Translations under genes and position numbers: made by a program
Shown here: positions 1-5,371 of the stretch, piece after piece
Numbering within the stretch: the stretch's first letter is position 1
Layout: every line of letters starts with the position of its first letter
The notes under the pieces: generated by a model
Seen by the model: only the letters and a program-made list of their open reading frames with translations
Database searches by the model: none
Told to the model about the DNA's origin: nothing
Assembly: GCA_002774555.1 (NCBI GenBank)
Contig: PEYC01000055.1
Location: 1-10,529, forward strand
DNA length: 10,529 bases
Direction: 5' to 3'
Source of the DNA: Candidatus Nealsonbacteria bacterium CG08_land_8_20_14_0_20_36_22
GTDB taxonomy: Bacteria > Patescibacteriota > Minisyncoccia > Minisyncoccales > GWA2-38-27

Positions 1-190
1 CGGTTTGGCTTATTGGCAAATTGCTTAATTTTTCCGATATTACTCTCCATTCTTTTTCCGTGTAAACAACAAGACAATTTTCTATGCCACGGGTTATTAT
101 CAATTTATCGCCGAGTTCTCCCCTAAACTTAACAGGAAGGGCTAACCGTTTTTTACTGTCAATTGTATGTTCGTATTGACCAATAAGCAT
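1..190 (-). CDS. mraZ: MraZ, N-terminal part (runs off the left edge)
   Basis: Reading leftwards from the ATG at 190, the frame opens with MLIGQYEHTIDSKKRLALP and continues through ITRGIENCLVVYTEKEW. This is the typical start of MraZ: first SpoVT/AbrB-like half, the DxKxR loop, then the TRGxxxCLxxY strand. About 63 of the usual ~140-150 residues are present, and the second half with its own DxxGR motif lies outside the window. MraZ is a ring-forming DNA-binding protein that controls the division and cell-wall (dcw) cluster from its own promoter, so rsmH and the rest of dcw are expected to the left. I see no Shine-Dalgarno sequence before the ATG. One small departure from the usual motif is DSKKR where DxKGR is common. 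The identification is firm. Confidence 0.95.
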   Translation of the reverse strand, partial: MLIGQYEHTIDSKKRLALPVKFRGELGDKLIITRGIENCLVVYTEKEWRVISEKLSNLPISQT

Positions 191-230
191 AATAATTCAA
201 ATTTCTAATTTCTAAATCTTCCCAGTTTTC

Positions 231-276
231 CCCCACTTTCCATAGTTATCCCATAGTTATCCACAATTATCCATTA
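231..276 (-). promoter_or_regulatory. Probable MraZ operator: TGG repeats with 10-11 bp period
   Basis: On the minus strand the leader of mraZ contains TGGAT, TGGAT, TGGGA and TGGAA cores whose starts are 10, 10 and 11 bp apart, followed by a GTGGGGG block. MraZ proteins are known to bind direct repeats of about TGGGN separated by 5 bp in their own promoter, so spacing, position and sequence fit an autoregulatory operator. The array lies just downstream of the predicted -10 element, where binding would block transcription. The same bases also resemble DnaA boxes. Confidence 0.65.
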
Positions 277-329
277 CACTTCCTTTATACCCCACTTGAT
301 ATGTCTTCGTCAACACTAATTTATCCACA
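246..329 (+). promoter_or_regulatory. Cluster of DnaA-box-like 9-mers
   Basis: Two exact TTATCCACA 9-mers lie at 257-265 and 321-329, with near matches TTATCCCAT at 246-254 and TTATCCATT at 267-275. Three of the four are spaced 10-11 bp apart and are the complement of the TGG repeats, so they may simply be MraZ sites. The copy at 321-329 lies outside that array and upstream of the predicted -35. A further copy on the opposite strand is at 1598-1606. No dnaA or dnaN gene or AT-rich unwinding element is recognisable here, so an origin is not claimed. Confidence 0.4.
284..313 (-). promoter_or_regulatory. Predicted sigma70-type promoter of mraZ
   Basis: On the minus strand TTGACG (308-313) is followed after 18 bp by TATAAA (284-289). 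Transcription would start near 277 and run straight into the TGG repeat array. No other gene reads leftward from here. Confidence 0.5.
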
Positions 330-364
330 CTTTTTTCACACCTATTTTCTCTGCGGCCGTAATT

Positions 365-393
365 AAAAAGTCGGATTTCATTTCCGACTTTTT
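365..393 (-). terminator. Intrinsic terminator overlapping a gene end
   Basis: An 11-bp perfect stem (365-375 with 383-393, AAAAAGTCGGA arms) has a 7-nt loop and ends in a T-run in either direction. It ends the minus-strand membrane protein gene, whose TGA stop (378-380) lies in the loop, so the first arm codes for the last residues KSRK. It would also insulate mraZ's promoter. Confidence 0.85.
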
Positions 394-941
394 ATTAGCT
401 GAACAATACAGCTAATCAGTGTTAAAGCTATTAATATACTTAAAATTGTAATCCACCAAAGAAAGACCTTTGAACCTGCAAAAATCATTGCGACAAGGAC
501 AAAAATTCCTGAAAACGCAACGCCGATTAAATAATCTGTCGGAACAGGTCCTGTCCATTTTTGATGCCATTGAATGGCTTGAGAATTAAATTTTTTTAAG
601 CCATAAAATGGATTCCAAACAAACCAGGTGAGGTCTTGGAAGGTCCAAAATAGAGGCAGGCAAGAGAGTATTTGCAGCTCTTTTACTATGTTCCAGCTTA
701 CTCCTACAAAAAATGGAAAGTGGAAAATAGCAAACTCTAACGTATTTAAAGCAAGGTGATAACCAGTTACTTCTTTTCCGCCCTGAAACCAAGAATAAAT
801 CTTAGTTATCAGCCATTCTTTATTGGCCCGCCAGCAGGGAAGGTTTTTAGCCCAACCGTCTTTCCCTTCAATTTGGATTTCAAGAAAAGATATAATTGTA
901 GCAAACGCAAATACATTCACACCATACCATATCGAAAACAT
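378..941 (-). CDS. Multi-pass membrane protein of unknown function
   Basis: The 187-residue product has about five hydrophobic segments (roughly residues 5-22, 64-84, 90-112, 135-156 and 160-183). Polar motifs lie between them: EGKDGWAKNLP near 25-35, TGYH at 59-62, and QDLTWFVWNPFYGLKKF at 102-118, followed by QWH at 124-126. The conserved-looking H, D, N and H residues next to membrane segments suggest an active or ligand site, but I do not recognise a named family; similar proteins seem to occur as hypotheticals in CPR genomes. The start is well supported: AAAGGGG (948-954) lies 6 nt before the ATG and a near-consensus promoter lies further upstream. The gene is monocistronic, bounded by that promoter and the terminator at 365-393. 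Confidence 0.85.
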   Translation of the reverse strand: MFSIWYGVNVFAFATIISFLEIQIEGKDGWAKNLPCWRANKEWLITKIYSWFQGGKEVTGYHLALNTLEFAIFHFPFFVGVSWNIVKELQILSCLPLFWTFQDLTWFVWNPFYGLKKFNSQAIQWHQKWTGPVPTDYLIGVAFSGIFVLVAMIFAGSKVFLWWITILSILIALTLISCIVQLIKSRK

Positions 942-997
942 TTCTTACCCCTTTCAATATCTATTCGTTTATTATTTAGTTTAAAACAGCTACTTAC

Positions 998-1026
998 AGT
1001 ATACACCTATTACTTATTTCTGTCAA
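998..1026 (-). promoter_or_regulatory. Strong sigma70-type promoter of the 378-941 gene
   Basis: TTGACA (1021-1026) and TATACT (998-1003) on the minus strand are separated by exactly 17 bp. Transcription should start near 991, giving a leader of about 50 nt that contains the ribosome binding site at 948-954. Confidence 0.8.
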
Positions 1027-1028
1027 TA

Positions 1029-1054
1029 GACCGAGGAGAAAGCTCTCCCCGGCC
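1029..1054. other. Stable hairpin in the intergenic space
   Basis: GACCGAGGAGA (1029-1039) pairs with TCTCCCCGGCC (1044-1054) over 11 positions across a 4-nt loop; the two non-Watson-Crick positions are A-C on the + strand transcript and become G-U on the minus strand. The pairing is therefore better on the minus strand, which suggests that the RNA of the XRE gene matters. On the minus strand, however, no T-run follows, so this is not a classical terminator. It may be an imperfect terminator or a 3'-end stabiliser. Confidence 0.5.
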
Positions 1055-1083
1055 TGTTTTATTTCTAAAAAGATAAATAATTC

Positions 1084-1386
1084 TTATTTCACAAAGTCAA
1101 TTTTAAGTTCTCGGTCAAAAGCATTGGCTATTTTTTGAAGAGTATCAGTGGTGAAATTTTGTTCCCCTGCTTCTATCCGGGCTATATTACTTTGTTTGGT
1201 ACCAATCTTCTTTGCTAATTCTTTCTGGGACATTCTCTTCTGTTTACGTAGTTGCAAAATCTGGTAAGCAATTTCTAATTGTTTACCATATTCATTATAA
1301 TACTTTTTGAATTCAGGATTTTTTAATTTCTCAGATAAATAATCTTGAAAATCAACTGCTTTTTGGATTTTTTTTCTTTTACTCAT
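1084..1386 (-). CDS. XRE/HigA-type helix-turn-helix antitoxin
   Basis: This 100-residue protein has an alpha-helical N-terminus and a Cro/C1-type HTH at about residues 45-92 (LRKQKRMSQKELAKKIGTKQ, then the recognition helix SNIARIEAGEQN). It ends in a short strand-like tail, LKIDFVK. This is the usual build of HigA-like antitoxins encoded downstream of Gp49/HigB toxins. Its start codon overlaps the last codons of the toxin remnant upstream (ATGAGTAA), the usual translational coupling of toxin-antitoxin pairs, and no separate ribosome binding site is visible. A 16-bp palindrome in the upstream promoter is its likely operator. With the toxin destroyed, it may survive as a plain autoregulator or as an anti-toxin against related toxins elsewhere; that part is inference. 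Confidence 0.85.
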   Translation of the reverse strand: MSKRKKIQKAVDFQDYLSEKLKNPEFKKYYNEYGKQLEIAYQILQLRKQKRMSQKELAKKIGTKQSNIARIEAGEQNFTTDTLQKIANAFDRELKIDFVK

Positions 1387-1570
1387 ATATTTTTGGATTT
1401 CTTAAAACATTTTGATAGTTTTCTTCTGCTCTTTAGAATTCAATATATTTAAAAATCTTTGACTGTTCTTTATCTCTTAATTTTTCGATATAATCCAAAA
1501 CCAGGCTTTTATTTTTTTTAATATCCTTATAGAATTTTACTTTGTATTCTGTATTTCCACTATATATCAT
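1379..1570 (-). pseudogene. HigB/Gp49-type toxin remnant with internal deletion
   Basis: From an ATG at 1570 the minus strand encodes MIYSGNTEYKVKFYKDIKKN, then SLVLDYIEKLRDKEQSKIFKYIEF, then a TAA at 1433-1435. That is the N-terminal third of a HigB/RelE-superfamily Gp49-type mRNA interferase (strand, then DYIEKL and K-rich helices). After the stop the same frame continues as RAEENYQNVLRNPKIYE to a second stop overlapping the antitoxin start. This matches the C-terminal helix of such toxins. The middle of about 50 residues, with the beta-sheet core and catalytic basic residues, is absent. I therefore read it as an internal deletion with a stop at the junction, giving an inactive toxin. A 45-residue peptide could still be translated. 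Confidence 0.75.
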
Positions 1571-1588
1571 ATATGATATGCCTGTCAA
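1559..1588 (-). promoter_or_regulatory. Toxin-antitoxin promoter with palindromic operator
   Basis: On the minus strand TTGACA (1583-1588) and TATAGT (1559-1564) are 18 bp apart. Between them is a perfect 16-bp palindrome, ATATCATATATGATAT (1564-1579), a good candidate site for the XRE protein. The ATG used for the toxin remnant (1568-1570) falls inside the palindrome, upstream of the predicted transcription start. So either the toxin originally began further downstream, or another promoter is used. Confidence 0.55.
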
Positions 1589-1607
1589 GAGAAAAAGTGT
1601 GGATAAA

Positions 1608-4052
1608 TTAAGAATTAATTATTAGTTTAAATTCTGTTGGGTCAATCCCTATTCTTTGGCCTCTTTTTACTTCGCCAGACAACAGAGCCTCGGCCAAAAC
1701 ATTTTCCACTTTATCCTGAATAACTCTTCTCATCTCTCTTGCGCCAAAAGTAGGATTATAACCCAACTCAACTATTTTCTCTTTGAGTTCCTTGGTAATT
1801 ACAAATTCAATGCCCTTTTCCTCAAGATTCTTTTTTATCCCAGACAACATCAACTCGGCAATCTCTAAAAGATTTTCCTTGCTTAAGGGTTGAAAAACAA
1901 CCATCGCATCAAAACGGTTAATGAATTCCGGTCGGAATATCGCTTTTTCAAAAAGCTCATCTAAAAGCTGTTGTTTTACCTTTAACCAATCGGTTTTCTT
2001 TTTTAACGCCTCTAAAATTACTTGGTAACCGGCGTTTGAAGTAGCAATAATTATGGTATTTTTAAAATTAATCTTTCTGCCAAAACCGTCTGTCAAATGA
2101 CCTTCGTCTAAAACCTGCAAAAATAAATTCAAGATATTGGGATGAGCTTTTTCAATCTCGTCTAAAAGAATCAAAGAAAAGGGGCTTTCTCTAACCGAAG
2201 AAGTTAAAAGACCTGTTTCTTTTTCCGAACCAATCAGCCGGGGTATGTCTTTAATATCCTGGAATTCTGACATATCTAAGCGAATCATTTTATCTTCTGA
2301 ACCAAAATAATTTTCAGCCAAGGCCTTTGAGGTCTCTGTTTTCCCTACGCCAGTTGGACCCAAAAACAGAAAACATCCCATCGGACCTTTACGAATGGTT
2401 ATGTCGGACCTAGCTCTCCGAAGAGCGGTGGAGACCTCTCTAACAGCTTCTTCCTGATTGATAATTCTTTGATGAATTAAATCCTCCAGATTAAGCAGCG
2501 CTTCCCTTTCTTTGGCTGCGAGCTCGCCTACCGGAATTTCGGTTTTCTCGGTAACAATTCTGGCAATATGTTTGGGCAAAACTACCTTTTCTTTCTTTAA
2601 ACTGGCAACATAAACCGCTGCTGCGTCCAAAACATCTATGGCTTTTTCCGGAAAAGGGAAAGAGGGAAAATAACGACCGGTTAAAGAAATTATCTGGCTT
2701 AAAGCCGGATAGGATATAAAAACTTTATGTTTTTTCTCTAAAACAAAAGTTAAATATTCCAAAAGCGTCAAGGTTTCTTCTTTAGAAATTCCAGAGACCT
2801 CCACTTTTTCAAAAAGGGATAAAATAGAAGAATTTTTTTCAATATATCTGTGAAGGCCTTCGTAAGTGGTGATGGCAATGATTTGAAATTGAGAAAGCCG
2901 CAAATAGGGGCTAATAATTCCGGAAATATCAATTACTCCTGGTCTGGCTCCCTGACCAATATAATTATGGAATTCGTCAATCAGTAAAATAATATTGCCG
3001 GCAGAAAGCACTTCCTGGAAAATTCTATCCAAAACGCTCTCAACTTCTTCTGAACTTTCAAGTTTGGCCAATAAAGCTGACATGTCCAATTCAACCACTC
3101 TTTTATAGTTCAACTCCGGCAAACTTTTCCCTAAAATACTTTTTTGAACCAAAGCATAAATCATACTCCTCCTGCCAGAGCCCGATTCTCCCATTAGCAA
3201 AACATTATTTATTTCTCCTAAAGCCAAAGTTCTTTCCATAAGTCCCATTGCTTCTTGATGACCAATAAACTCCAAATCCTTCTTTCTAATTGAGTCAGTT
3301 AAGTCAAAAGAATATTTGTCTAAGGTTATGGTATAGCCGGCTGTCCAGTTTTTAGCCAAAGTTCCCCTTTTTGCCAAGTTTTCATATTCCCAAAATCTTT
3401 TTCTCTGTTTAATTTTTTCTTCAATGCTTTCTAACCATAAAGTTAAATTTTCAATATCTTCTGCTTTTAGATTGTTTGCCACCAAAATTCTTCTAAAAGT
3501 CAGGTCTGTTTTTGCCAAAGCAGAAAGAGCATCGCCCAGCTCAATTCTCAAGTGATTTTTTTTCTGAGCTATTTTTAAAGATTCAAAGATTACTTCTGGG
3601 AAACTTGCTGAATTAAGGGATGGAGAATTTTTTATTTCTTTTTTAACTTCCTTGAAATCCAAAAGAAGCCGAGAAAATATAAAGTTTAATTTCGGGTTAT
3701 CCTTCAAAAGAGAATAAAAAAGATGTTTTGAAGACGCCGCCTTAGCCACCTCAAAGCTCAAAAATTCAGCTAGGTTTTCCTCGTCTGGATTAATTTTTGG
3801 CTTTTTTAATTTTTGCTCAAAAAAACTTTCTTTGAGACAGAAACCAAAAAACAAGACAAGAGAAATTAGAGAAAGCCCCAAAAGAGTTTTATTGGTCTCT
3901 TTGGAAAAATTTGACGGAACAAAACCATAGAGAAAAACCAAGGAAACCACAATAAATAAAACAAAGGACGGTTTTTTAAAAAAAGCGGCTAATTTAAAAA
4001 ATGGCTCCCATTTCACTGCTTGATAAATTCTTGCTTTTTTTAAATCAAACAT
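1608..4052 (-). CDS. Membrane-anchored Clp-type double AAA+ protein, degenerate D1
   Basis: The 814-residue protein starts with two membrane helices (about 29-46 and 57-74). A divergent Clp N-domain-like helical region (about 88-205) and two AAA+ modules follow. D1 keeps Walker B (ILLIDE, 355-360). Its Walker A, however, is GESGSGRRS (288-296), with Arg for the key Lys; the ClpB-type pore loop YRGEFE is replaced by LESSEEVE (331-338), and the arginine fingers ERRF are replaced by SLFE (412-415). D2 looks catalytic: Walker A GPTGVGKT (565-572), Walker B LILLDE (627-632), sensor 1 TSNAG (671-675), Arg finger INRFD (711-715) and sensor 2 GAR (770-772). It lacks the GYVG pore loop (GSEKETG at 608-614) and the ClpP-docking loop. 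It overlaps the upstream membrane gene by 13 bp. Likely an ATP-driven remodelling factor at the membrane, not a ClpP unfoldase; its substrate is unknown. Confidence 0.9.
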   Translation of the reverse strand: MFDLKKARIYQAVKWEPFFKLAAFFKKPSFVLFIVVSLVFLYGFVPSNFSKETNKTLLGLSLISLVLFFGFCLKESFFEQKLKKPKINPDEENLAEFLSFEVAKAASSKHLFYSLLKDNPKLNFIFSRLLLDFKEVKKEIKNSPSLNSASFPEVIFESLKIAQKKNHLRIELGDALSALAKTDLTFRRILVANNLKAEDIENLTLWLESIEEKIKQRKRFWEYENLAKRGTLAKNWTAGYTITLDKYSFDLTDSIRKKDLEFIGHQEAMGLMERTLALGEINNVLLMGESGSGRRSMIYALVQKSILGKSLPELNYKRVVELDMSALLAKLESSEEVESVLDRIFQEVLSAGNIILLIDEFHNYIGQGARPGVIDISGIISPYLRLSQFQIIAITTYEGLHRYIEKNSSILSLFEKVEVSGISKEETLTLLEYLTFVLEKKHKVFISYPALSQIISLTGRYFPSFPFPEKAIDVLDAAAVYVASLKKEKVVLPKHIARIVTEKTEIPVGELAAKEREALLNLEDLIHQRIINQEEAVREVSTALRRARSDITIRKGPMGCFLFLGPTGVGKTETSKALAENYFGSEDKMIRLDMSEFQDIKDIPRLIGSEKETGLLTSSVRESPFSLILLDEIEKAHPNILNLFLQVLDEGHLTDGFGRKINFKNTIIIATSNAGYQVILEALKKKTDWLKVKQQLLDELFEKAIFRPEFINRFDAMVVFQPLSKENLLEIAELMLSGIKKNLEEKGIEFVITKELKEKIVELGYNPTFGAREMRRVIQDKVENVLAEALLSGEVKRGQRIGIDPTEFKLIINS

Positions 4053-4483
4053 AGTTTTAAACCGAATAATAATCCGGCCAATAATAAAACTGGCAGCAAA
4101 AACCAGCTAAGAAATACTATTGCTCCTATCAGAATTATCAAAACCTCTATTATTAATCCTAAGATTATTAAAAAAGTCCGCAGGATTGCGCCAATAATCC
4201 GGGACATTATATTAAAAACAGAAATCTCAATGTTTTCCCAGAGCTCAAATGTCTTTCTGTAAGAATAACGATATCTGCGCCAATGGGAAAAAAATGTTTT
4301 CAAGAGAATGGGCAAGGAGAAATAATTTAAATTAAAAACGAGAAAGTTTCTCCAGCCCTTCAAAATCTCTTTTGGAACATCCCAAAACTGCCAAATTAGG
4401 GCTTGCCCCGTTAGAGATACCTTTTTCTTATGTTTTTTTTCTGCCCCTGGAATCTCTAACGGGGCTTGCAAAAATATGTTCAT
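4040..4483 (-). CDS. Small membrane protein, partner of the Clp-like ATPase
   Basis: The product has 147 residues from the ATG at 4483. A TTG five codons upstream is in frame but lies against the -10 element, so it is less likely. The N-terminal part is basic (EKKHKKK, 15-21), and the middle is amphipathic and aromatic (WQFWDVPKEILKGWRNF, 31-47; HWRRYRYSYR, 67-76). Two long hydrophobic helices follow at about 101-125 and 126-146. No family is recognised. The 13-bp overlap with the Clp-like gene, which also begins with membrane helices, points to translational coupling and a shared membrane complex. An inverted repeat occupies codons 7-26. No Shine-Dalgarno sequence is present, and the promoter position suggests a leaderless transcript. 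Confidence 0.8.
   Translation of the reverse strand: MNIFLQAPLEIPGAEKKHKKKVSLTGQALIWQFWDVPKEILKGWRNFLVFNLNYFSLPILLKTFFSHWRRYRYSYRKTFELWENIEISVFNIMSRIIGAILRTFLIILGLIIEVLIILIGAIVFLSWFLLPVLLLAGLLFGLKLCLI
4405..4465. repeat. Inverted repeat inside a coding region (14-bp arms)
   Basis: GCCCCGTTAGAGAT (4405-4418) is repeated in inverted form as ATCTCTAACGGGGC (4452-4465), with 33 nt between. It lies in the poorly ordered N-terminal part of the small membrane protein and keeps the frame open. It resembles the other G-rich inverted repeats at 5971-5997 and 6057-6120 and may be a REP-like insertion. Confidence 0.75.
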
Positions 4484-4495
4484 TATTATATTATA
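4466..4495. promoter_or_regulatory. Overlapping divergent promoters (membrane protein / phosphatidyltransferase)
   Basis: On the plus strand TTGCAA (4466-4471) and TATTAT (4489-4494), 17 bp apart, would serve the phosphatidyltransferase. On the minus strand TATAAT (4490-4495) sits 6 bp before the ATG at 4483, with no good -35. The two -10 hexamers share the same bases, so the two directions should compete. Confidence 0.5.
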
Positions 4496-4550
4496 CAATA
4501 TCTCGTAGAAAACAAAAATAGCTCAAATAGCTCTTTGAAAGGAGAACAAA

Positions 4551-5237
4551 ATGGAATGTCAGAAAGAAAAAAAAGATGAAGATATAAAAAAATGGGTCTT
4601 TGAAAATTTGGCTAACCTTGTTACCTTCTTAAGATTATTCGGAACTATTTATATTTTAATAATCGCTATCCGCAACCCTGAACAGCTTTGGAAAATGATA
4701 ATAATAGGCATAGCTGTGGTTTTAACCGATTTCTTTGACGGAAAAATAGCCAGAAAACGAAACCTGGTAAGTCCTTTTGGAGCTGCTCTTGACCAATTAG
4801 GAGATAAAATTTTCGTTGTGCCCAGTTTAGTTGTCTTAAGTTGGCAATATCGCTTGGCGGCAACGAATCTATCAGCTGATCTGGTTAATTTTATTTTAGC
4901 CCTAATGATTCTGCTGGTTTTTACCGAATCTATATTGTTTGTTGCCTGGTGGATTTTATTTGCTCATAATAAAATCCAAATTCACACCAATGTTCCGGCT
5001 AAATACAAGGCCTCCAGTATATTTCCGGTGGTACTAATTTGGCTTTTTTCTATAGCCATAGAGAGAGATTTTAAATTACCTGTTATCCAGTACTCAATTT
5101 ATTTAATTGCTCTAGGGTTAATAATAACTAATATTTTCGGCTGCGCAGCCCTGAAAATTTATTATCAAAAATACTCTGAACTGGAAGAAATAAAAGAAAT
5201 AAAGGAAGATAACAAAAACAATCAAAAAGCTCAGTGA
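4551..5237 (+). CDS. CDP-alcohol phosphatidyltransferase (PgsA-like)
   Basis: This 228-residue membrane enzyme carries the complete family signature D-x2-D-G-x2-A-R-x8-G-x3-D-x3-D: D60, D63, G64, A67, R68, G77, D81 and D85. The aspartates bind the divalent metals that transfer a phosphatidyl group from CDP-diacylglycerol to an alcohol. Hydrophobic segments lie at about 24-40, 47-62, 86-99, 112-136, 154-168 and 178-200, and the tail is charged and Lys/Glu-rich. PgsA (glycerol-3-phosphate acceptor) is the commonest member, but the acceptor cannot be read from the motif; inositol-phosphate or cardiolipin-type activity is possible. The start is set by AAAGGAG (4538-4544), 6 nt before the ATG. The TGA stop lies in the loop of the terminator that follows. 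Confidence 0.9.
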   Translation: MECQKEKKDEDIKKWVFENLANLVTFLRLFGTIYILIIAIRNPEQLWKMIIIGIAVVLTDFFDGKIARKRNLVSPFGAALDQLGDKIFVVPSLVVLSWQYRLAATNLSADLVNFILALMILLVFTESILFVAWWILFAHNKIQIHTNVPAKYKASSIFPVVLIWLFSIAIERDFKLPVIQYSIYLIALGLIITNIFGCAALKIYYQKYSELEEIKEIKEDNKNNQKAQ

Positions 5238-5254
5238 AAAACCTGAGCTTTTTT
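5224..5254. terminator. Bidirectional intrinsic terminator
   Basis: AAAAAGCTCAG (5224-5234) pairs with CTGAGCTTTTT (5243-5253) across an 8-nt loop, with T-runs in both directions. It ends the phosphatidyltransferase gene (stop TGA at 5235-5237, inside the loop) and, on the other strand, the tRNA-Val transcript, whose mature 3' end is only 2 nt away. Confidence 0.9.
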
Positions 5255-5255
5255 G

Positions 5256-5327
5256 TGGGCAATGCAGGATTTGAACCTACGACCCCTGCAATGTGAATGC
5301 AGTGCTCTGCCGCTGAGCTAATTGCCC
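5256..5327 (-). tRNA. tRNA-Val (anticodon CAC)
   Basis: The minus strand folds into a full 72-nt cloverleaf. The acceptor is GGGCAAT/ATTGCCC, the D stem GCTC/GAGC with GG in the loop, and the anticodon stem CTGCA/TGCAG with loop TTCACAT (anticodon CAC, Val codon GUG). The variable loop is GGGTC, and the T arm is GTAGG/CCTGC with loop TTCAAAT. The discriminator is A. The CCA end is not encoded (CAA follows), so it must be added by a nucleotidyltransferase. All canonical positions are present, in contrast to the tRNA-like element at 10312-10383. Confidence 0.97.
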
Positions 5328-5371
5328 ATCTTAATCATCTATATTATAATAAAAATATAATTGTTATGCAA
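5322..5371. promoter_or_regulatory. Overlapping divergent promoters (tRNA-Val / PP2C-like gene)
   Basis: For the tRNA (minus), TTGCAT (5366-5371) and TATAAT (5343-5348) are 17 bp apart. For the rightward gene, TTGCCC (5322-5327, inside the tRNA) and TATAAT (5345-5350) are 17 bp apart, with a second TATAAT at 5356-5361. The -10 boxes overlap, so tRNA and protein gene expression may be mutually exclusive on one template. The rightward leader would be about 9 nt or shorter. Confidence 0.55.

Noticed and set aside
246..329. Replication origin
   Set aside because: Although two exact DnaA-box 9-mers are present, there is no dnaA/dnaN gene and no clear unwinding region, and the main cluster is explained by MraZ repeats.
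1029..1054. Classical terminator of the XRE gene
   Set aside because: The stem is good but no T-run follows in the minus direction; reported only as a hairpin.
756..1076. 106-residue plus-strand reading frame
   Set aside because: It is antisense to the membrane protein and runs through that gene's promoter; no ribosome binding site or domain is seen.
378..5237. UGA recoding as in Gracilibacteria/Absconditabacteria
   Set aside because: TGA ends two genes exactly at terminators, and no gene needs internal TGA to be read through.
5297..5365. Upstream in-frame ATG extending the PP2C-like protein by 23 residues
   Set aside because: It lies inside tRNA-Val and upstream of the predicted promoter; the ATG at 5366 begins a sensible strand, MQIFELHF.
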